64,000 nucleotides of DNA from Thiocapsa marina 5811 (GCF_000223985.1 NZ_AFWV01000002.1:134501-198500); one strand, 5' to 3'. Positions 1-12,802 are shown, counted from the first letter of the stretch. A program made the numbers and translations. The notes: generated from the sequence alone by a model not told the origin.

Positions 1-158
1 TTTCGGCGGCCTGGTTGTGAATCCGCCACGGCCACCCGAGCACCCTGCACCCGTATTGGCCGGGGTGCGCCAGCCGCTGGCCGCGACGCGGGCGATGCTG
101 ATCGGGCATTCAGACGGGCTTCAGCTCTGCAATCGGCCCGGCCCCTGTTGGCGATGGT
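1..158. other. Window-edge stretch without a supported gene
   Basis: The first bases before the HdeD-like gene show no start with a ribosome binding site and no recognisable protein. A short open frame on the plus strand here runs antisense into the HdeD-like gene and is arginine/proline rich, as expected of a shadow frame in GC-rich DNA. It could contain the end of a neighbouring gene or a terminator, but I see neither clearly. Confidence 0.4.
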
Positions 159-653
159 TTAGAGCAGCAGCCGGGTTTCACGCCACTGCTGAAGCCCGGC
201 GGCGATCAACGCGATACCCAGAATCACCCCGAGCAGAATCGCGGAACCGAACGCGCCCGTGCCGATGAGCACGACCCCGAACAGGATGCTTGCCCACAAC
301 CCGAACTTGCTCAGGGGTGACGGGTTGACGATCCCGGCGTCGCGCAGCGCGGTCAATCCGGTGATGCCGCTCAAGATGAGCCCTCCACCGAGAAACACGG
401 CCGCCAGCCAGAGGGCCAGTTCCGGCCAAATCAGGACAACGACACCGGCGATGATCTGCGCCCAGGGGCCGAAGACGCTCACGGGTAAGCCTTGTTTGCG
501 CACGTCGATGACGAACAGAAGAGAGACGACGCCGCTGGCCAGCATCACGCCGCCAAGCACCAACACCGCCAATGTGCCGAAGAAGTAGGGGAGTGCAATT
601 GCCGCAACCCCAAGCAGAATCGAGCCGATCGCAAAGACCTTGGTTGAGCTCAC
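159..653 (-). CDS. HdeD/DUF308 family membrane protein
   Basis: Small integral membrane protein of 164 residues made almost entirely of about six hydrophobic helices, with the glycine-rich helix style and length of the HdeD/DUF308 family. HdeD was named for acid resistance in enterobacteria, but the family's biochemical role is unclear. The start is a GTG preceded by AAGGAGGA at good spacing; the longer open frame upstream overlaps the cupin gene and is rejected. The GTG overlaps the stop of the upstream cupin gene by four bases (GTGA), so the two are probably translationally coupled in one operon. Family assignment is by sequence style rather than by catalytic motif. Confidence 0.8.
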   Translation of the reverse strand: MSSTKVFAIGSILLGVAAIALPYFFGTLAVLVLGGVMLASGVVSLLFVIDVRKQGLPVSVFGPWAQIIAGVVVLIWPELALWLAAVFLGGGLILSGITGLTALRDAGIVNPSPLSKFGLWASILFGVVLIGTGAFGSAILLGVILGIALIAAGLQQWRETRLLL

Positions 654-1084
654 GATGTTCCTCCTTGTTGCGTTGTCGGACACGTCGGATCGTTGTCCCG
701 TGGCCGAGGGTAGAGCTGAACGGTTTCCTGCTCGTTGGCGTTGTTGCGCGCGACGATGGCGAGCGCGGGCTCGGTGTCGCTCAGATTTCTGGGTTGGTGG
801 GGCACGCCCGGCGGAATGAAGATGAAGTCGCCTTCGTCGTTGATCACCGAGTGCCGGAGATTCTCGCCGTAGCGTGTCTCGACGCGGCCCTTGAGCAGAT
901 AGATGGCGGTTTCGAAGCCCATGTGCAGGTGGGGCTCCGCCTCGCCTGCGGGCGGGATCACCACTAGGTTCATGGAGATGCCCGCGGCGCCGGCCGTGGC
1001 CTCGGAGATGCCCACGAAGTTGGGTAGCCGTTGCAGCGTCTCGCTGGGAAGCTCGGGGCGGACCGTCACGATCTTGGCCTGCAT
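650..1084 (-). CDS. Small cupin-domain protein
   Basis: Single-domain cupin of about 144 residues. The metal-binding cupin motif 1 is visible as PHLHMGFETAIYLLKG (two His and one Glu), and motif 2 as EGDFIFIPPGVPHQPRN, ending in the expected His. Such proteins are small beta-barrels that bind a metal and act as isomerases, dioxygenases or sensors; the substrate cannot be told here. The start chosen is the ATG at 1084, with GAGG ten bases upstream. An in-frame ATG at 1117 would add 11 residues but lacks a ribosome site. The stop overlaps the start of the HdeD-like gene. Confidence 0.75.
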   Translation of the reverse strand: MQAKIVTVRPELPSETLQRLPNFVGISEATAGAAGISMNLVVIPPAGEAEPHLHMGFETAIYLLKGRVETRYGENLRHSVINDEGDFIFIPPGVPHQPRNLSDTEPALAIVARNNANEQETVQLYPRPRDNDPTCPTTQQGGTS

Positions 1085-1280
1085 GACTGGGTTGCCTCTG
1101 TTTCGCTGACGTTTCATCGATCATGGGGGCTGTGACCCGCGGCGAGAAGGCGCGCAACCCGCCTCGGGGCATCGAGCGCGGGGGCGCGTGCCATCCCCTG
1201 CGAGGGTCGTCGGTCAACGTCTGCGTGCCCGTCTCGCGCGCGTCTACGGGAACGCTCGCGCGGCAGGGGCAGGAGGCCGG

Positions 1281-2345
1281 TCAGGTCTCTTCGTCTTCCA
1301 TGTCTGCCCACGGCGGAATGCGCGGCACGCGCCGTGCGCGGGCGACGACATCCTCGAGTCCGGGGCTGCCGGGCGAGATCGGCATCGGAAACCCGCGTGC
1401 CTCCACGGCCACTTCCCGCGCCTTCTCCCAATCGACAATCTCCGGGCCGTCGGCGATCTCGGCCTCGATCGCCTTCTCCATCGGTTTCAGACTGCCCTTC
1501 CAGCGCTTCTTGTCCTCGGCGAGGGGTGCGTGTGCCTCGAGGTAGACCTCGCCGCCGCGCGATCCGACGAGATAGGGCTGATTCACCACCGTCACCTTGG
1601 TCCCGATCGGAACCTCGGCGAACAGGCGCTCGATGTCCTCCGGGTACAGCTGGATGCAACCGTGGCTCACGCGCATGCCGATACCGAACGGCTTGTTCGT
1701 GCCGTGGAGCAGGTATTGGGGCCGGCTCAGACGCATCGCGTAGGCGCCGAGCGGATTGTCCGGTCCTGCGGCGACGACGGCCGGGAGCTGCTCGCCGCGC
1801 CGTGCGCGCTCCCGGCGGATGGATGCAGGCGGGGTCCAGGTCGGGTTTTCGGTCTTCTGGATGATCCGCATCTGCCCCAACGGCGTTCGCCAACCCTCTC
1901 GACCGATACCGATCGGGTGGGTGACGACCACCTGTGGCTCGCCTTCCTCGCGCTTCGGAAAATAGAACAGCCGCAGGGTGGCGAGGTTCACGACCACGCC
2001 TTCACGCGGGGCGTTCGGCAGGACGTATTGGGTCGGAAGGACCACGCGCGTTCCGTCTCCCGGGAGCCAGGGGTCGACGCCGGGGTTTGCCGCGACGATC
2101 TCGTCGTGCCCCAACCCGTAGCGGCGCGCGAAATCCGGGAGCGTGTCTTCGTATCGAGCAACCACGACCTGCACGTCCCCGACAACGTCGGTCCCCTCGT
2201 CCGGCAGAACGAAGCGATCGGCAGGCTCCGGTTCCTCGACGAAGAGATGCGCGTCGTGCAGTGTTGCACAGCCGCTCAGCGCGAGGGCGGCAAGAAGTGT
2301 CGAGCACCAGCTCAGCGCAGCGTTCGCTCCGCCGCGGCCCGCCAT
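1281..2345 (-). CDS. L,D-transpeptidase lipoprotein with LysM-like domain
   Basis: Predicted lipoprotein of 354 residues with lipobox ALSGC (Cys about residue 26). A LysM-like peptidoglycan-binding segment follows at roughly 60-110 (the DTLPDFARRYGL and VAANPGVDPWLPGDG motifs). The YkuD catalytic domain sits at about 118-270 with the diagnostic HGTNKPFGIGMRVSHGCIQL signature, whose Cys is the nucleophile. Family enzymes (ErfK/YbiS/YcfS/YnhG) form 3-3 peptidoglycan crosslinks or attach lipoproteins to the wall in the periplasm. A charged C-terminal extension of about 80 residues follows the domain. The start at 2345 has GAGG upstream and places the signal peptide correctly; a longer frame to 2474 would put 43 extra residues before it. 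Confidence 0.9.
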   Translation of the reverse strand: MAGRGGANAALSWCSTLLAALALSGCATLHDAHLFVEEPEPADRFVLPDEGTDVVGDVQVVVARYEDTLPDFARRYGLGHDEIVAANPGVDPWLPGDGTRVVLPTQYVLPNAPREGVVVNLATLRLFYFPKREEGEPQVVVTHPIGIGREGWRTPLGQMRIIQKTENPTWTPPASIRRERARRGEQLPAVVAAGPDNPLGAYAMRLSRPQYLLHGTNKPFGIGMRVSHGCIQLYPEDIERLFAEVPIGTKVTVVNQPYLVGSRGGEVYLEAHAPLAEDKKRWKGSLKPMEKAIEAEIADGPEIVDWEKAREVAVEARGFPMPISPGSPGLEDVVARARRVPRIPPWADMEDEET

Positions 2346-2680
2346 GTTTGCCTCGGTAAGATCCCGATCCTGCGTGTATTTGGCTTGTTTAAACACCGAA
2401 TGACCTCGCTCAGGAAGAGACAGGCTATAGGTTGGCTGCTCATGGGCCCGCTGGCAAGCGACCTTCCTCTTCACGTACTACACTCAAACGATCGGAAATA
2501 CCAGGCGGTACGGTAGGATGATCGGCCTCGACCCATCCGAGGCCGTTCGGGCAACCGCCGACCCGCAATCGGCCTGGATCCGGCCCGACGCGATCGAACG
2601 GCCGCGTCAACGGCGCCGAAGAAAAAGCGATCACAGGGATGTGCAGACGTCACACCACCACCGGAGGCGAGCGTCGAGAG

Positions 2681-4192
<1,512 letters not shown>

Positions 4193-4329
4193 CGCGGCTG
4201 CGGGCGCTAAACCGCCTCCAGAGCGATAGGCGTCGTCTTCATTGTGCGTTTGGCTTCGGAGATATCCTTGATCCCGGTGAGACGCGGTCTAAACCAGACC
4301 AGACGCGATTCATCCAACGGAGCAGTGAC

Positions 4330-5991
4330 ATGACTCTGCGCGAAAGCAACATTGCCAAGCTGCGGGAAGGTGTCGTCTATGACGCGCTGATCATCGGCGG
4401 CGGGATCAACGGGGCGGTTTCCGCTGCCGCGCTGTCGGGCAAGGGCGCCCAAGTGGCGCTGATCGACAAGCGCGATTTCGCGGGCTTCACCAGCCAGCAA
4501 TCGTCGAACCTGGCCTGGGGCGGCATCAAGTATCTCGAAAGCGGCGATTACCTGCTCGTGCGCAAGCTGTGCCTGAGCCGCAACGAGCTGATCCGCAGCT
4601 ACCCGAGCCGGGTGAAGGAGATCCGCTTCTTCGCGACGATCGACCGCGGGTTTCGATTCTCGCCCTTCTTTCTGTGGCTCGGCACCTGGGTCTACTGGCT
4701 GTTCGGCAACGGCTTCACGCGGATCCCGCGCTTCCTCACCAAAGACCGCATCCACCGCGAGGAGCCGGTGGTGAAGACCGACAAGGCGGCCGGCGGATTC
4801 GAATACTCGGACGCCTATCTGCATGACAACGACTCGCGATTCGTCTTCCAGTTCGTGCGCTCGGCGATGGATCGCGGCTGCATCGCGGCGAACTATGTCG
4901 AGTCGCTCGGTGCACGGCGCGACGGTGATCTCTGGATCACTCGGGCGCGCGATACCCAGACCGGCGAGACCTTCGAGATCCGCTCTAAGGTCCTGATCAA
5001 CGCCGCCGGCCCCTTCGTCGACGACCACAATCAACTCTCCGGTGAGCGGACCGAGCATCAGCACCTGTTCTCCAAAGGCATCCATCTGATCGTGCCGCGG
5101 ATCACGCCTCATCCGCGGATCCTGACCTTCTTCGCCGACGACGGACGGCTGTTCTTCGTCATCCCGATGGGCGTGCGCACCTGCATCGGCACGACCGACA
5201 ACCGGGTCGACACACCCGAGACCGAGGTCACGGACGCGGATCGCGACTTCGTGCTGGAGAACATCAACACGCGGGTGGCGCTGGCTACACCGCTGACGCG
5301 CGAGGACATCATCGCCGAGCGCTGCGGGGTACGGCCGTTGGTGGTGAAGCGACAGGGCGACGACGGCAGCGGACGCGACTGGATGCACCTCTCGCGTAAG
5401 CACGAGATCGACGTCGATGGCGCGCATGCGCATCTGTCCATCTTCGGCGGCAAGCTGACCGACTGTGTCAATGTCGGCAACGAGGTCTCTCGGATCGTCG
5501 CGGGACTCGGCATCGACCTGCCGCATGCGGGTTATCGCTGGTACGGCGAGCCGCACCGCTCGGTCTACGAGGAGTACATGCACCAGGCGCGCCTGATGGA
5601 TCTGGACAGCTACACGTCGCCCGAGTCCATCGAGCCGCTCTCCAGCCGGCTGTGGCGCCGCTATGACCAGCAGGCCTTCGAGCTGCTCGCCCAGATTCGC
5701 GAGGATCCGCGCCGAGCCGAGGTCTTGATCAAGGGGACGGATTATCTGCGCTGCGAAATCCAGCTTGCCAAGCGTCAGGAGATGATCGTCACGCTCGAGG
5801 ACTTTCTGCGCCGTCGCTCCAAGATCGCCCTGGTGGTTCCACGCCGGCAGATCCAGGAGGCCGAGGGCCTGATGGAGGCGTGCGGGATCCTCTTCGGCGA
5901 TTCCGCACGGGTGCGCTACGAGGAGTACTTCGGCGAGTCTCGAGGCGACACGCGCGCGCAGTCTCGGCCTCTGGAGTCGGATGCGGCGTGA
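4330..5991 (+). CDS. glpD: FAD-dependent glycerol-3-phosphate dehydrogenase
   Basis: Membrane-peripheral flavoenzyme that oxidises glycerol 3-phosphate to dihydroxyacetone phosphate and passes electrons to quinone. The 553-residue product has an N-terminal Rossmann FAD motif (ALIIGGGINGAVSAA), the family segment TSQQSSNLAWGGIKYLE and a conserved mid-region GIHLIVPR. The FAD-closing segment HLSIFGGKLTDCVNVG lies about two thirds in. The start at 4330 has GGAG seven bases upstream; the longer open frame starting inside glpK is rejected. It lies between glycerol kinase and the glycerol facilitator and gives the second step of glycerol catabolism. Confidence 0.93.
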   Translation: MTLRESNIAKLREGVVYDALIIGGGINGAVSAAALSGKGAQVALIDKRDFAGFTSQQSSNLAWGGIKYLESGDYLLVRKLCLSRNELIRSYPSRVKEIRFFATIDRGFRFSPFFLWLGTWVYWLFGNGFTRIPRFLTKDRIHREEPVVKTDKAAGGFEYSDAYLHDNDSRFVFQFVRSAMDRGCIAANYVESLGARRDGDLWITRARDTQTGETFEIRSKVLINAAGPFVDDHNQLSGERTEHQHLFSKGIHLIVPRITPHPRILTFFADDGRLFFVIPMGVRTCIGTTDNRVDTPETEVTDADRDFVLENINTRVALATPLTREDIIAERCGVRPLVVKRQGDDGSGRDWMHLSRKHEIDVDGAHAHLSIFGGKLTDCVNVGNEVSRIVAGLGIDLPHAGYRWYGEPHRSVYEEYMHQARLMDLDSYTSPESIEPLSSRLWRRYDQQAFELLAQIREDPRRAEVLIKGTDYLRCEIQLAKRQEMIVTLEDFLRRRSKIALVVPRRQIQEAEGLMEACGILFGDSARVRYEEYFGESRGDTRAQSRPLESDAA

Positions 5992-6076
5992 CCCCGCGCC
6001 CAAAGGCCGCGGCCCGACACCGGGTCGGCATTCCGAGCGGAATCCGCGACGACAACATCCACTGAGGAGAACGGCC

Positions 6077-6811
6077 ATGACCCCATTCTTCGGAGAGCTT
6101 ATCGGTACCGCTCTGCTGGTCCTTCTCGGCAACGGTGTCGTGGCCAACGTCCTTCTGAGCGAGACGAAGGGCCAAGGTGCGGGTTGGATCGTGATCACCT
6201 GGGGTTGGGGCATGGCGGTGTTCGTGGCGGTGTTTACGGTCGCCGCATTCAGCGGCGCACATCTGAACCCGGCGGTGTCGGTCGGTCTCGCGGTTGCCGG
6301 GAAATTCGAATGGGGTCAGGTTCCCGCCTACGTCTTGGCGCAGCTCGTCGGTGCCATGATCGGCGCGGTGCTGGTCTGGCTGACCTACTGGCCGCACTTC
6401 GCGCGCACCGAGGATCCCGACCTCAAGCTCGGCTGTTTCTGTACGGCTCCGGCCGTGCGCAACGCGCCGTCGAACCTCTTCTCCGAGGCCATCGGCTCCT
6501 TCGTGCTGGTGTTCGCGGTGCTCTTCCTCGCCGTGTCCGTCTTCGGTCTGGGTGCTCTGGATGCCTTGCCGGTCGGCCTGCTCGTCCTGGCCATCGGTCT
6601 GAGTCTCGGCGGCACGACCGGCTACGCGATCAACCCGGCGCGGGACCTCGGGCCTCGGATCGTCCATGCCCTGCTGCCCATGCCGGGCGGGAAGCGCGAC
6701 AGCGATTGGGGCTATGCCTGGGTCCCGGTGGTCGGCCCGCTGGTCGGCGCCGGGTTGGCCGGTCTCCTGTACCTGGCGTTGCAGGACCCGACGAGCGTGC
6801 AATTTCGGTGA
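6077..6811 (+). CDS. glpF: Glycerol uptake facilitator (aquaglyceroporin)
   Basis: Inner-membrane channel of the MIP family, 244 residues with six helices and both half-helix NPA motifs: GAHLNPAVSVGL in the first half and GYAINPARDLGPR in the second. The Asp after the second NPAR is typical of glycerol-conducting members. It lets glycerol diffuse in, where glycerol kinase traps it. The start has GGAG seven bases upstream. It sits directly between glpD and a solute-binding protein gene whose start is 40 bases beyond this stop. Confidence 0.93.
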   Translation: MTPFFGELIGTALLVLLGNGVVANVLLSETKGQGAGWIVITWGWGMAVFVAVFTVAAFSGAHLNPAVSVGLAVAGKFEWGQVPAYVLAQLVGAMIGAVLVWLTYWPHFARTEDPDLKLGCFCTAPAVRNAPSNLFSEAIGSFVLVFAVLFLAVSVFGLGALDALPVGLLVLAIGLSLGGTTGYAINPARDLGPRIVHALLPMPGGKRDSDWGYAWVPVVGPLVGAGLAGLLYLALQDPTSVQFR

Positions 6812-6851
6812 TGCCCGCGCCCGAGCGATCGAAGCACAGTGGGGATATCCG

Positions 6852-8678
<1,827 letters not shown>

Positions 8679-8698
8679 TCCAGGGGCTGTCGAGATAT

Positions 8699-8836
8699 GG
8701 CGGGTAGGGTGGACGAGCGACAGCGAAGTCCACCGAGCCTTGCGCCGGCGCTGGTGGACTGCGCTGCGCTTGTCCACCCTACGGCGCTTGTCCACCCTAC
8801 GGCGCTTGTCCACCCTACGGCGTGTGTCCACCCGAC
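8699..8836. repeat. Palindromic repeat element with 18-bp tandem repeats
   Basis: A long imperfect inverted repeat: a left arm TAGGGTGGACGAGCG..GTCCACC near 8705-8740 pairs with a right arm GGTGGACTGCGCTGCGCTTGTCCACCCTA. The right arm then continues as three perfect tandem copies of CTTGTCCACCCTACGGCG (8769-8786, 8787-8804, 8805-8822) and a fourth degenerate copy. It lies between the glycerol cluster and the convergent EamA gene. It resembles the short mobile palindromic elements common between genes in proteobacteria. It may also serve as a terminator for the converging genes. Confidence 0.8.
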
Positions 8837-8907
8837 ATGCAAGTCGGGCGGGCGGGTCGCGCAATGTCGACCGACCGGCTGTTTCCGATTTCTCGAACGG
8901 CCGTGGA

Positions 8908-9762
8908 CTACCGGCGACCACGGATCCGATCGCGCTCCAGGATGACCAACGCGATACCGCCCAGCACCGCTGCCGAGGCCAACACCAGACGTAGCGTGAT
9001 GGGCTCGCCGAGCAGGGCGACACCGCCGATCGCGACGATCACGGGCACGCTGAGCTGGACCGTGGCCGCGCTCGTTGACCGCAGCATCGGCAGCACGCGG
9101 TACCAGAGGGCATAGCCGAGTGCCGAGGTCAGGGCGCCCGAGGCGACGGCATACCCTGCGCCGAGCGCATCGACCGAGACGTTTGCAAGCGTGAACAGGC
9201 TCAACAGCGCCGTGACGGGCACGGCCAGCAGAAAGTTGCCCGCCGTGACGCGGATCGGGTCGCCCGCGCCCTTGCCGCGAACCGAGTAGACACCCCAGGC
9301 CATGCCGGCGCCGATCATCATCAGCGCGCCCCCCAGCGGCGGTGCGGACAGCCCGGGCATCAGCAGGCCGACGAGTCCGCCGAAGGCCAACGCGACACCG
9401 CCGATCTGAACACTGTCGAGCCGTTCCCCGCCGCGCAGGCCGAGCCCGATCATGGTCACCTGCACGGCACCGAACAGGAGCAGTGCGCCGGTCGCCGCGG
9501 TCAAGCTCAGGTAGGCGAACGAGAAGAGTGCCGCGTAGCCGAACAGCGCAAACGCCGAGGGCCAATTGCCCGCACCGGCGCGTGCCTTGCCGGTCAACCA
9601 CACGAGCAGCCAGAGCATCAGCGCGCCCGAGATCAACCGAATCGAGGTGAAGCTGGCCGCATCGATGGCCGTGTCGCGCAGTGCTGCCCGGCACAACCAG
9701 GAGTTCGCGGCGAGAGGGATCATCGCGAACGCGGTCAGGAGGATGAGGCGGGGCGGGGACAT
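8908..9762 (-). CDS. EamA/DMT family transporter
   Basis: Ten-helix inner-membrane protein of 284 residues with the two-fold EamA repeat: the first half ends around the GLGLRGGERL loop and the second half begins near GGALMMIGAGMAWGVYSV, with the family-typical GYALWYRVLPMLRSTSAA and LGEPITLRLVLAS segments at the end. Such proteins usually export amino acids or metabolites; the substrate is unknown. It is transcribed toward the glycerol cluster and separated from it by the palindromic repeat. No neighbouring gene suggests a role. Confidence 0.85.
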   Translation of the reverse strand: MSPPRLILLTAFAMIPLAANSWLCRAALRDTAIDAASFTSIRLISGALMLWLLVWLTGKARAGAGNWPSAFALFGYAALFSFAYLSLTAATGALLLFGAVQVTMIGLGLRGGERLDSVQIGGVALAFGGLVGLLMPGLSAPPLGGALMMIGAGMAWGVYSVRGKGAGDPIRVTAGNFLLAVPVTALLSLFTLANVSVDALGAGYAVASGALTSALGYALWYRVLPMLRSTSAATVQLSVPVIVAIGGVALLGEPITLRLVLASAAVLGGIALVILERDRIRGRR

Positions 9763-9980
9763 AACTGCCTCGGTTGGTTTGCTTGCATATTCAGGGGTGG
9801 GCGTTGAAGCGCCACCGCAAGAGGGCCAGTACTTCTCGAATGACCCGAAGAGCGCCCGGTATAGTATCGGCTGAACGTCTAGGGTACCCTCGGATCGGGC
9901 GGAATCGGAAGTGAGCTTGGAAAGTCATGGCAAGGTCGCGATTCCATGGCTCGAAAGCGGGGTTCATAGGGGGCGATTTC

Positions 9981-10934
9981 GTGCGTAAGATTTTTCTGAT
10001 TATGGCCGGTGCCTTGGCGCTTAGCGGATGCTTGGCCGTGACGTCCGTCGATCAGCCATCCAATGGCTTTGTAGGACGGGCTTTCGTCGGAACCGTCGGG
10101 GCCGAAGTGACGGCCACCTGCACCGATTCATGCGTGCCGCTCTTCGGCATCCGTCTCCCGGCCGACTGGAGTATCGATGCCTGCGATTATGCGGGTGATT
10201 TCAGCGGAATCTGTACCCGAGCCGCGCAGTACGACTCGGCATTCGAGGGCGTCTATGCGACGACGCTGCCGGGATATTCCTGGCGCGCCTACGTTGGCGA
10301 CGTGTTCAACTTCGATTTGGTCGGTGCGCAAACCCAGATAACCTGGCGAATTGTTCCGGATGCTCCCGGAGAGGCGGTGCTGGATTACGCGGCCGGCGGG
10401 GCGAATGGCTCGGGCAGCCCGAATGTCCCGACCGATCCTGAACAAGCGGCGGGTTTCGGCCATGCGATCGACGTCACAGTCGCCGGCGCGGCATCGGTGC
10501 CCACGACCTCGATCCCGGGTCTGTTGCTGTTGTCCGTAATGCTCGGAGCGCTTGCCCTGCGCTTTGGTCGAGTCGCCTCCCGAGACTCCATGCAAATCCT
10601 TGCCGGTAGCCTTGTTTTGTGCGGGTTTCTGACTACCGTCTGGATGGATGATGGGTTGACGGCGGGGCCGGAAAAGGATCGCTCGAGCCTCGATCGAGCA
10701 AACGTCGTGCGTCTGATCGAGCAGCTCCGGCAAGGCCCGATTGCCCCTGATCTGTCGGATCCCAAGGCCTTCGTGCGCGCTCATTTCGCATTGACGCAGG
10801 ATTTGAGCGACGGACTCGATCGGCTCGATCCGGCAGTGCTCCGAACGGCCATCCAGGTTCTTCTGGACGCGGATGATCTTTCGGTCGTCTCCTGTCGTTT
10901 GGCGTCGAAAACGGAATTCGTCTGCACAGAATGA
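9981..10934 (+). CDS. Putative lipoprotein with internal membrane segment, function unknown
   Basis: Hypothetical protein of 317 residues. It starts with a lipoprotein signal (lipobox ALSGC within the first 20 residues) when the GTG at 9981 is used, which has GGGGG upstream; a longer frame from 9927 buries the signal. The exported part contains several Cys residues and beta-rich sequence. Near residue 175-200 lies PTTSIPGLLLLSVMLGALALRF followed by Arg, similar to a C-terminal sorting segment (IPTL-like), but about 110 residues follow it, including a second hydrophobic stretch and a helical Cys-containing tail. No family recognised. Confidence 0.6.
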   Translation: MRKIFLIMAGALALSGCLAVTSVDQPSNGFVGRAFVGTVGAEVTATCTDSCVPLFGIRLPADWSIDACDYAGDFSGICTRAAQYDSAFEGVYATTLPGYSWRAYVGDVFNFDLVGAQTQITWRIVPDAPGEAVLDYAAGGANGSGSPNVPTDPEQAAGFGHAIDVTVAGAASVPTTSIPGLLLLSVMLGALALRFGRVASRDSMQILAGSLVLCGFLTTVWMDDGLTAGPEKDRSSLDRANVVRLIEQLRQGPIAPDLSDPKAFVRAHFALTQDLSDGLDRLDPAVLRTAIQVLLDADDLSVVSCRLASKTEFVCTE

Positions 10935-11065
10935 CCTCGGAAGAGCAGACCCGATCCGGCCCACGCCGACGAGGCGGACCGTCACGGGCGGGAGGTCCTG
11001 CCCGGGTCGGCCGATGACCGGCCGTGGATGCGTCTTCTTCCAGGGTCGATTAAGGAGCCGCGTCC

Positions 11066-12802
11066 GTGTCCAGCCGCCATCTGACCGTCCGCGCACTCGT
11101 GACCGGCGTGCTGCTCGGGATCCTGCTGACGCCCTGCAATATCTACTCGGGGCTGAAGATCGGTTGGTCGTTCAACGTCTCGATCATCGCCCTCTTGATC
11201 GCTTCGGGATTCTGGGCCCTGCTGGCCCGATTCGGCCTCGCTCGGACGTTAGGTGTCGGTGAGGGCAACATCGCCCAGACGACGACCTCCTCCTCGGCGA
11301 ACATCATCTCCGGCGGTCTGGTTGCGCCGATCCCCGCGCTGGCGATGCTCTCCGGGTCGAACCTTCCCCCCGTGCAGCTGGTCGCGTGGGTGTTTGCGGT
11401 CAGCTTCCTGGGGATCTGGGTCGCTTGGTATCTTCGCGCCTCGTTAATACTTCGCTCCGGCTTGGCCTTTCCGACCGGTCGAGCGACCGCGGAGACCCTG
11501 ATGGAGATCTTCAATCAGGGGCGCGAGGCCGCGCTGAAACTGCGCCTGCTGCTCGCGACGACCTTCGTTGCTGGCACGGTGAAATGGCTCGACGGGGGCT
11601 GGTTCAGCCTGCCGCGCCCGAGTCTCGGGTTCACATTGCCGGCGGGCGGGGCGCTTTCCGGCTATGCCGGGATCAGTGCGAAGAACCTCACCTTTACCCT
11701 GGATCCTTCGCTCATGCTGGCCGGGTTCGGGGCGATCATCGGATTCCGCGCCGGGGTCTCGTTGCTGATCGGTGCGCTCATCTCTTGGGGCGTACTGGGC
11801 CCCTTGGGCTTGCACATGGGCTTCGTGACGCCGGGCGAGTTTGACCCGGACGCGAGTTGGTTCCCCACCATGGTCGAGTGGCTTCTGTGGCCGGGTGTCG
11901 CCCTGATGGTCGCCTCGGCGCTGACGCGTTTTCTCTTGGACGGCATCGCCTCGAGGCGCCGCGGGGCCGGGGCCGACGCCACGCGCGAGGGCGATGGCTG
12001 CCGCGCGGCGCGCCTCATCGGTCTGGCGGTGGCGAGCGCGCTGGTGGTGATCGCGCAAACGGCGATCTTCGATATCGGCTTGGGCATCGCCGTGCTGGCG
12101 GTGCCGATCGCCTTCCTGCTGGCGATGGTCGCCTCGCGGGTCGTCGGAGAGACCGGGATCCCGCCCATCGGCGCGATCGGAAAGGTCTCGCAGCTCGGCA
12201 CCGGGATGATTGCACCGGGGGAGATGACGGCCAACCTGATCGGTGCCAACGTCGCGGGCGGCGCGGCGGGGCAGAGCGCCGATCTGCTCAATGACTTCAA
12301 GGCGGGGCACGCCATCGGCGCTCCGCCGCAGCTGCAGGTCGTGGCCCAGTTCTTCGGTATCCTGACCGGAAGCCTCGTCGGCAGTCTGGTCTATCTGCGG
12401 CTGGTCCCGGATCCGGCGGGGATGCTCATCACCGAGGAATGGCCGGCCCCGGCGGTCGCGACCTGGAAGGTCGTCGCCGAGACCCTGAGCCATGGCCTCG
12501 GCTCCATCCCCTCGAGCGCGCTCTGGGCGGTCGCAATCGCCGGTGCCGTCGGGGTCGCCGCGTCGGTGTTGGAGCATCGACGCGGTGCCGCGTGGCTGCC
12601 GAGCATGCCCGCGCTGGGGCTTGCGATGGTGATTCCGGCATCGTTGTCGATCACCATGTTCTTCGGCAGCCTGATCGCCTCGGCGGTGCAGCGCTGGAAT
12701 CCGAACCTGGCGCAGCGCTTCTCGATCGCGGCCGCATCCGGGCTGATCGCGGGCGAGAGCCTGGCCGGCGTCGGGCGGGCGCTGCTCGGGGTCATCGGTT
12801 GA
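11066..12802 (+). CDS. OPT family oligopeptide transporter
   Basis: Polytopic membrane protein of 578 residues with many hydrophobic helices. The OPT hallmark appears at the N-terminus (LTPCNIYSGLKIGWSFN), with further conserved parts SSSANIISGGL, FPTGRATAETL and the late ANVAGGAAGQSADLLNDFKAGH segment typical of OPT transporters. The family imports oligopeptides or metal chelates across the inner membrane. The start is a GTG at 11066 preceded by AAGGAG. It precedes a glycerophosphodiesterase gene by 51 bases in the same direction, so co-transcription is likely. Confidence 0.85.
   Translation: MSSRHLTVRALVTGVLLGILLTPCNIYSGLKIGWSFNVSIIALLIASGFWALLARFGLARTLGVGEGNIAQTTTSSSANIISGGLVAPIPALAMLSGSNLPPVQLVAWVFAVSFLGIWVAWYLRASLILRSGLAFPTGRATAETLMEIFNQGREAALKLRLLLATTFVAGTVKWLDGGWFSLPRPSLGFTLPAGGALSGYAGISAKNLTFTLDPSLMLAGFGAIIGFRAGVSLLIGALISWGVLGPLGLHMGFVTPGEFDPDASWFPTMVEWLLWPGVALMVASALTRFLLDGIASRRRGAGADATREGDGCRAARLIGLAVASALVVIAQTAIFDIGLGIAVLAVPIAFLLAMVASRVVGETGIPPIGAIGKVSQLGTGMIAPGEMTANLIGANVAGGAAGQSADLLNDFKAGHAIGAPPQLQVVAQFFGILTGSLVGSLVYLRLVPDPAGMLITEEWPAPAVATWKVVAETLSHGLGSIPSSALWAVAIAGAVGVAASVLEHRRGAAWLPSMPALGLAMVIPASLSITMFFGSLIASAVQRWNPNLAQRFSIAAASGLIAGESLAGVGRALLGVIG

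Noticed and set aside
4207-6213. Minus-strand open frame of 668 codons across glpD and glpF
   Set aside because: Antisense shadow; both sense genes have clear catalytic motifs and ribosome sites.
8769-8840. Tandem repeats considered as a CRISPR array
   Set aside because: The 18-bp units are adjacent with no spacers and are part of a palindromic element.
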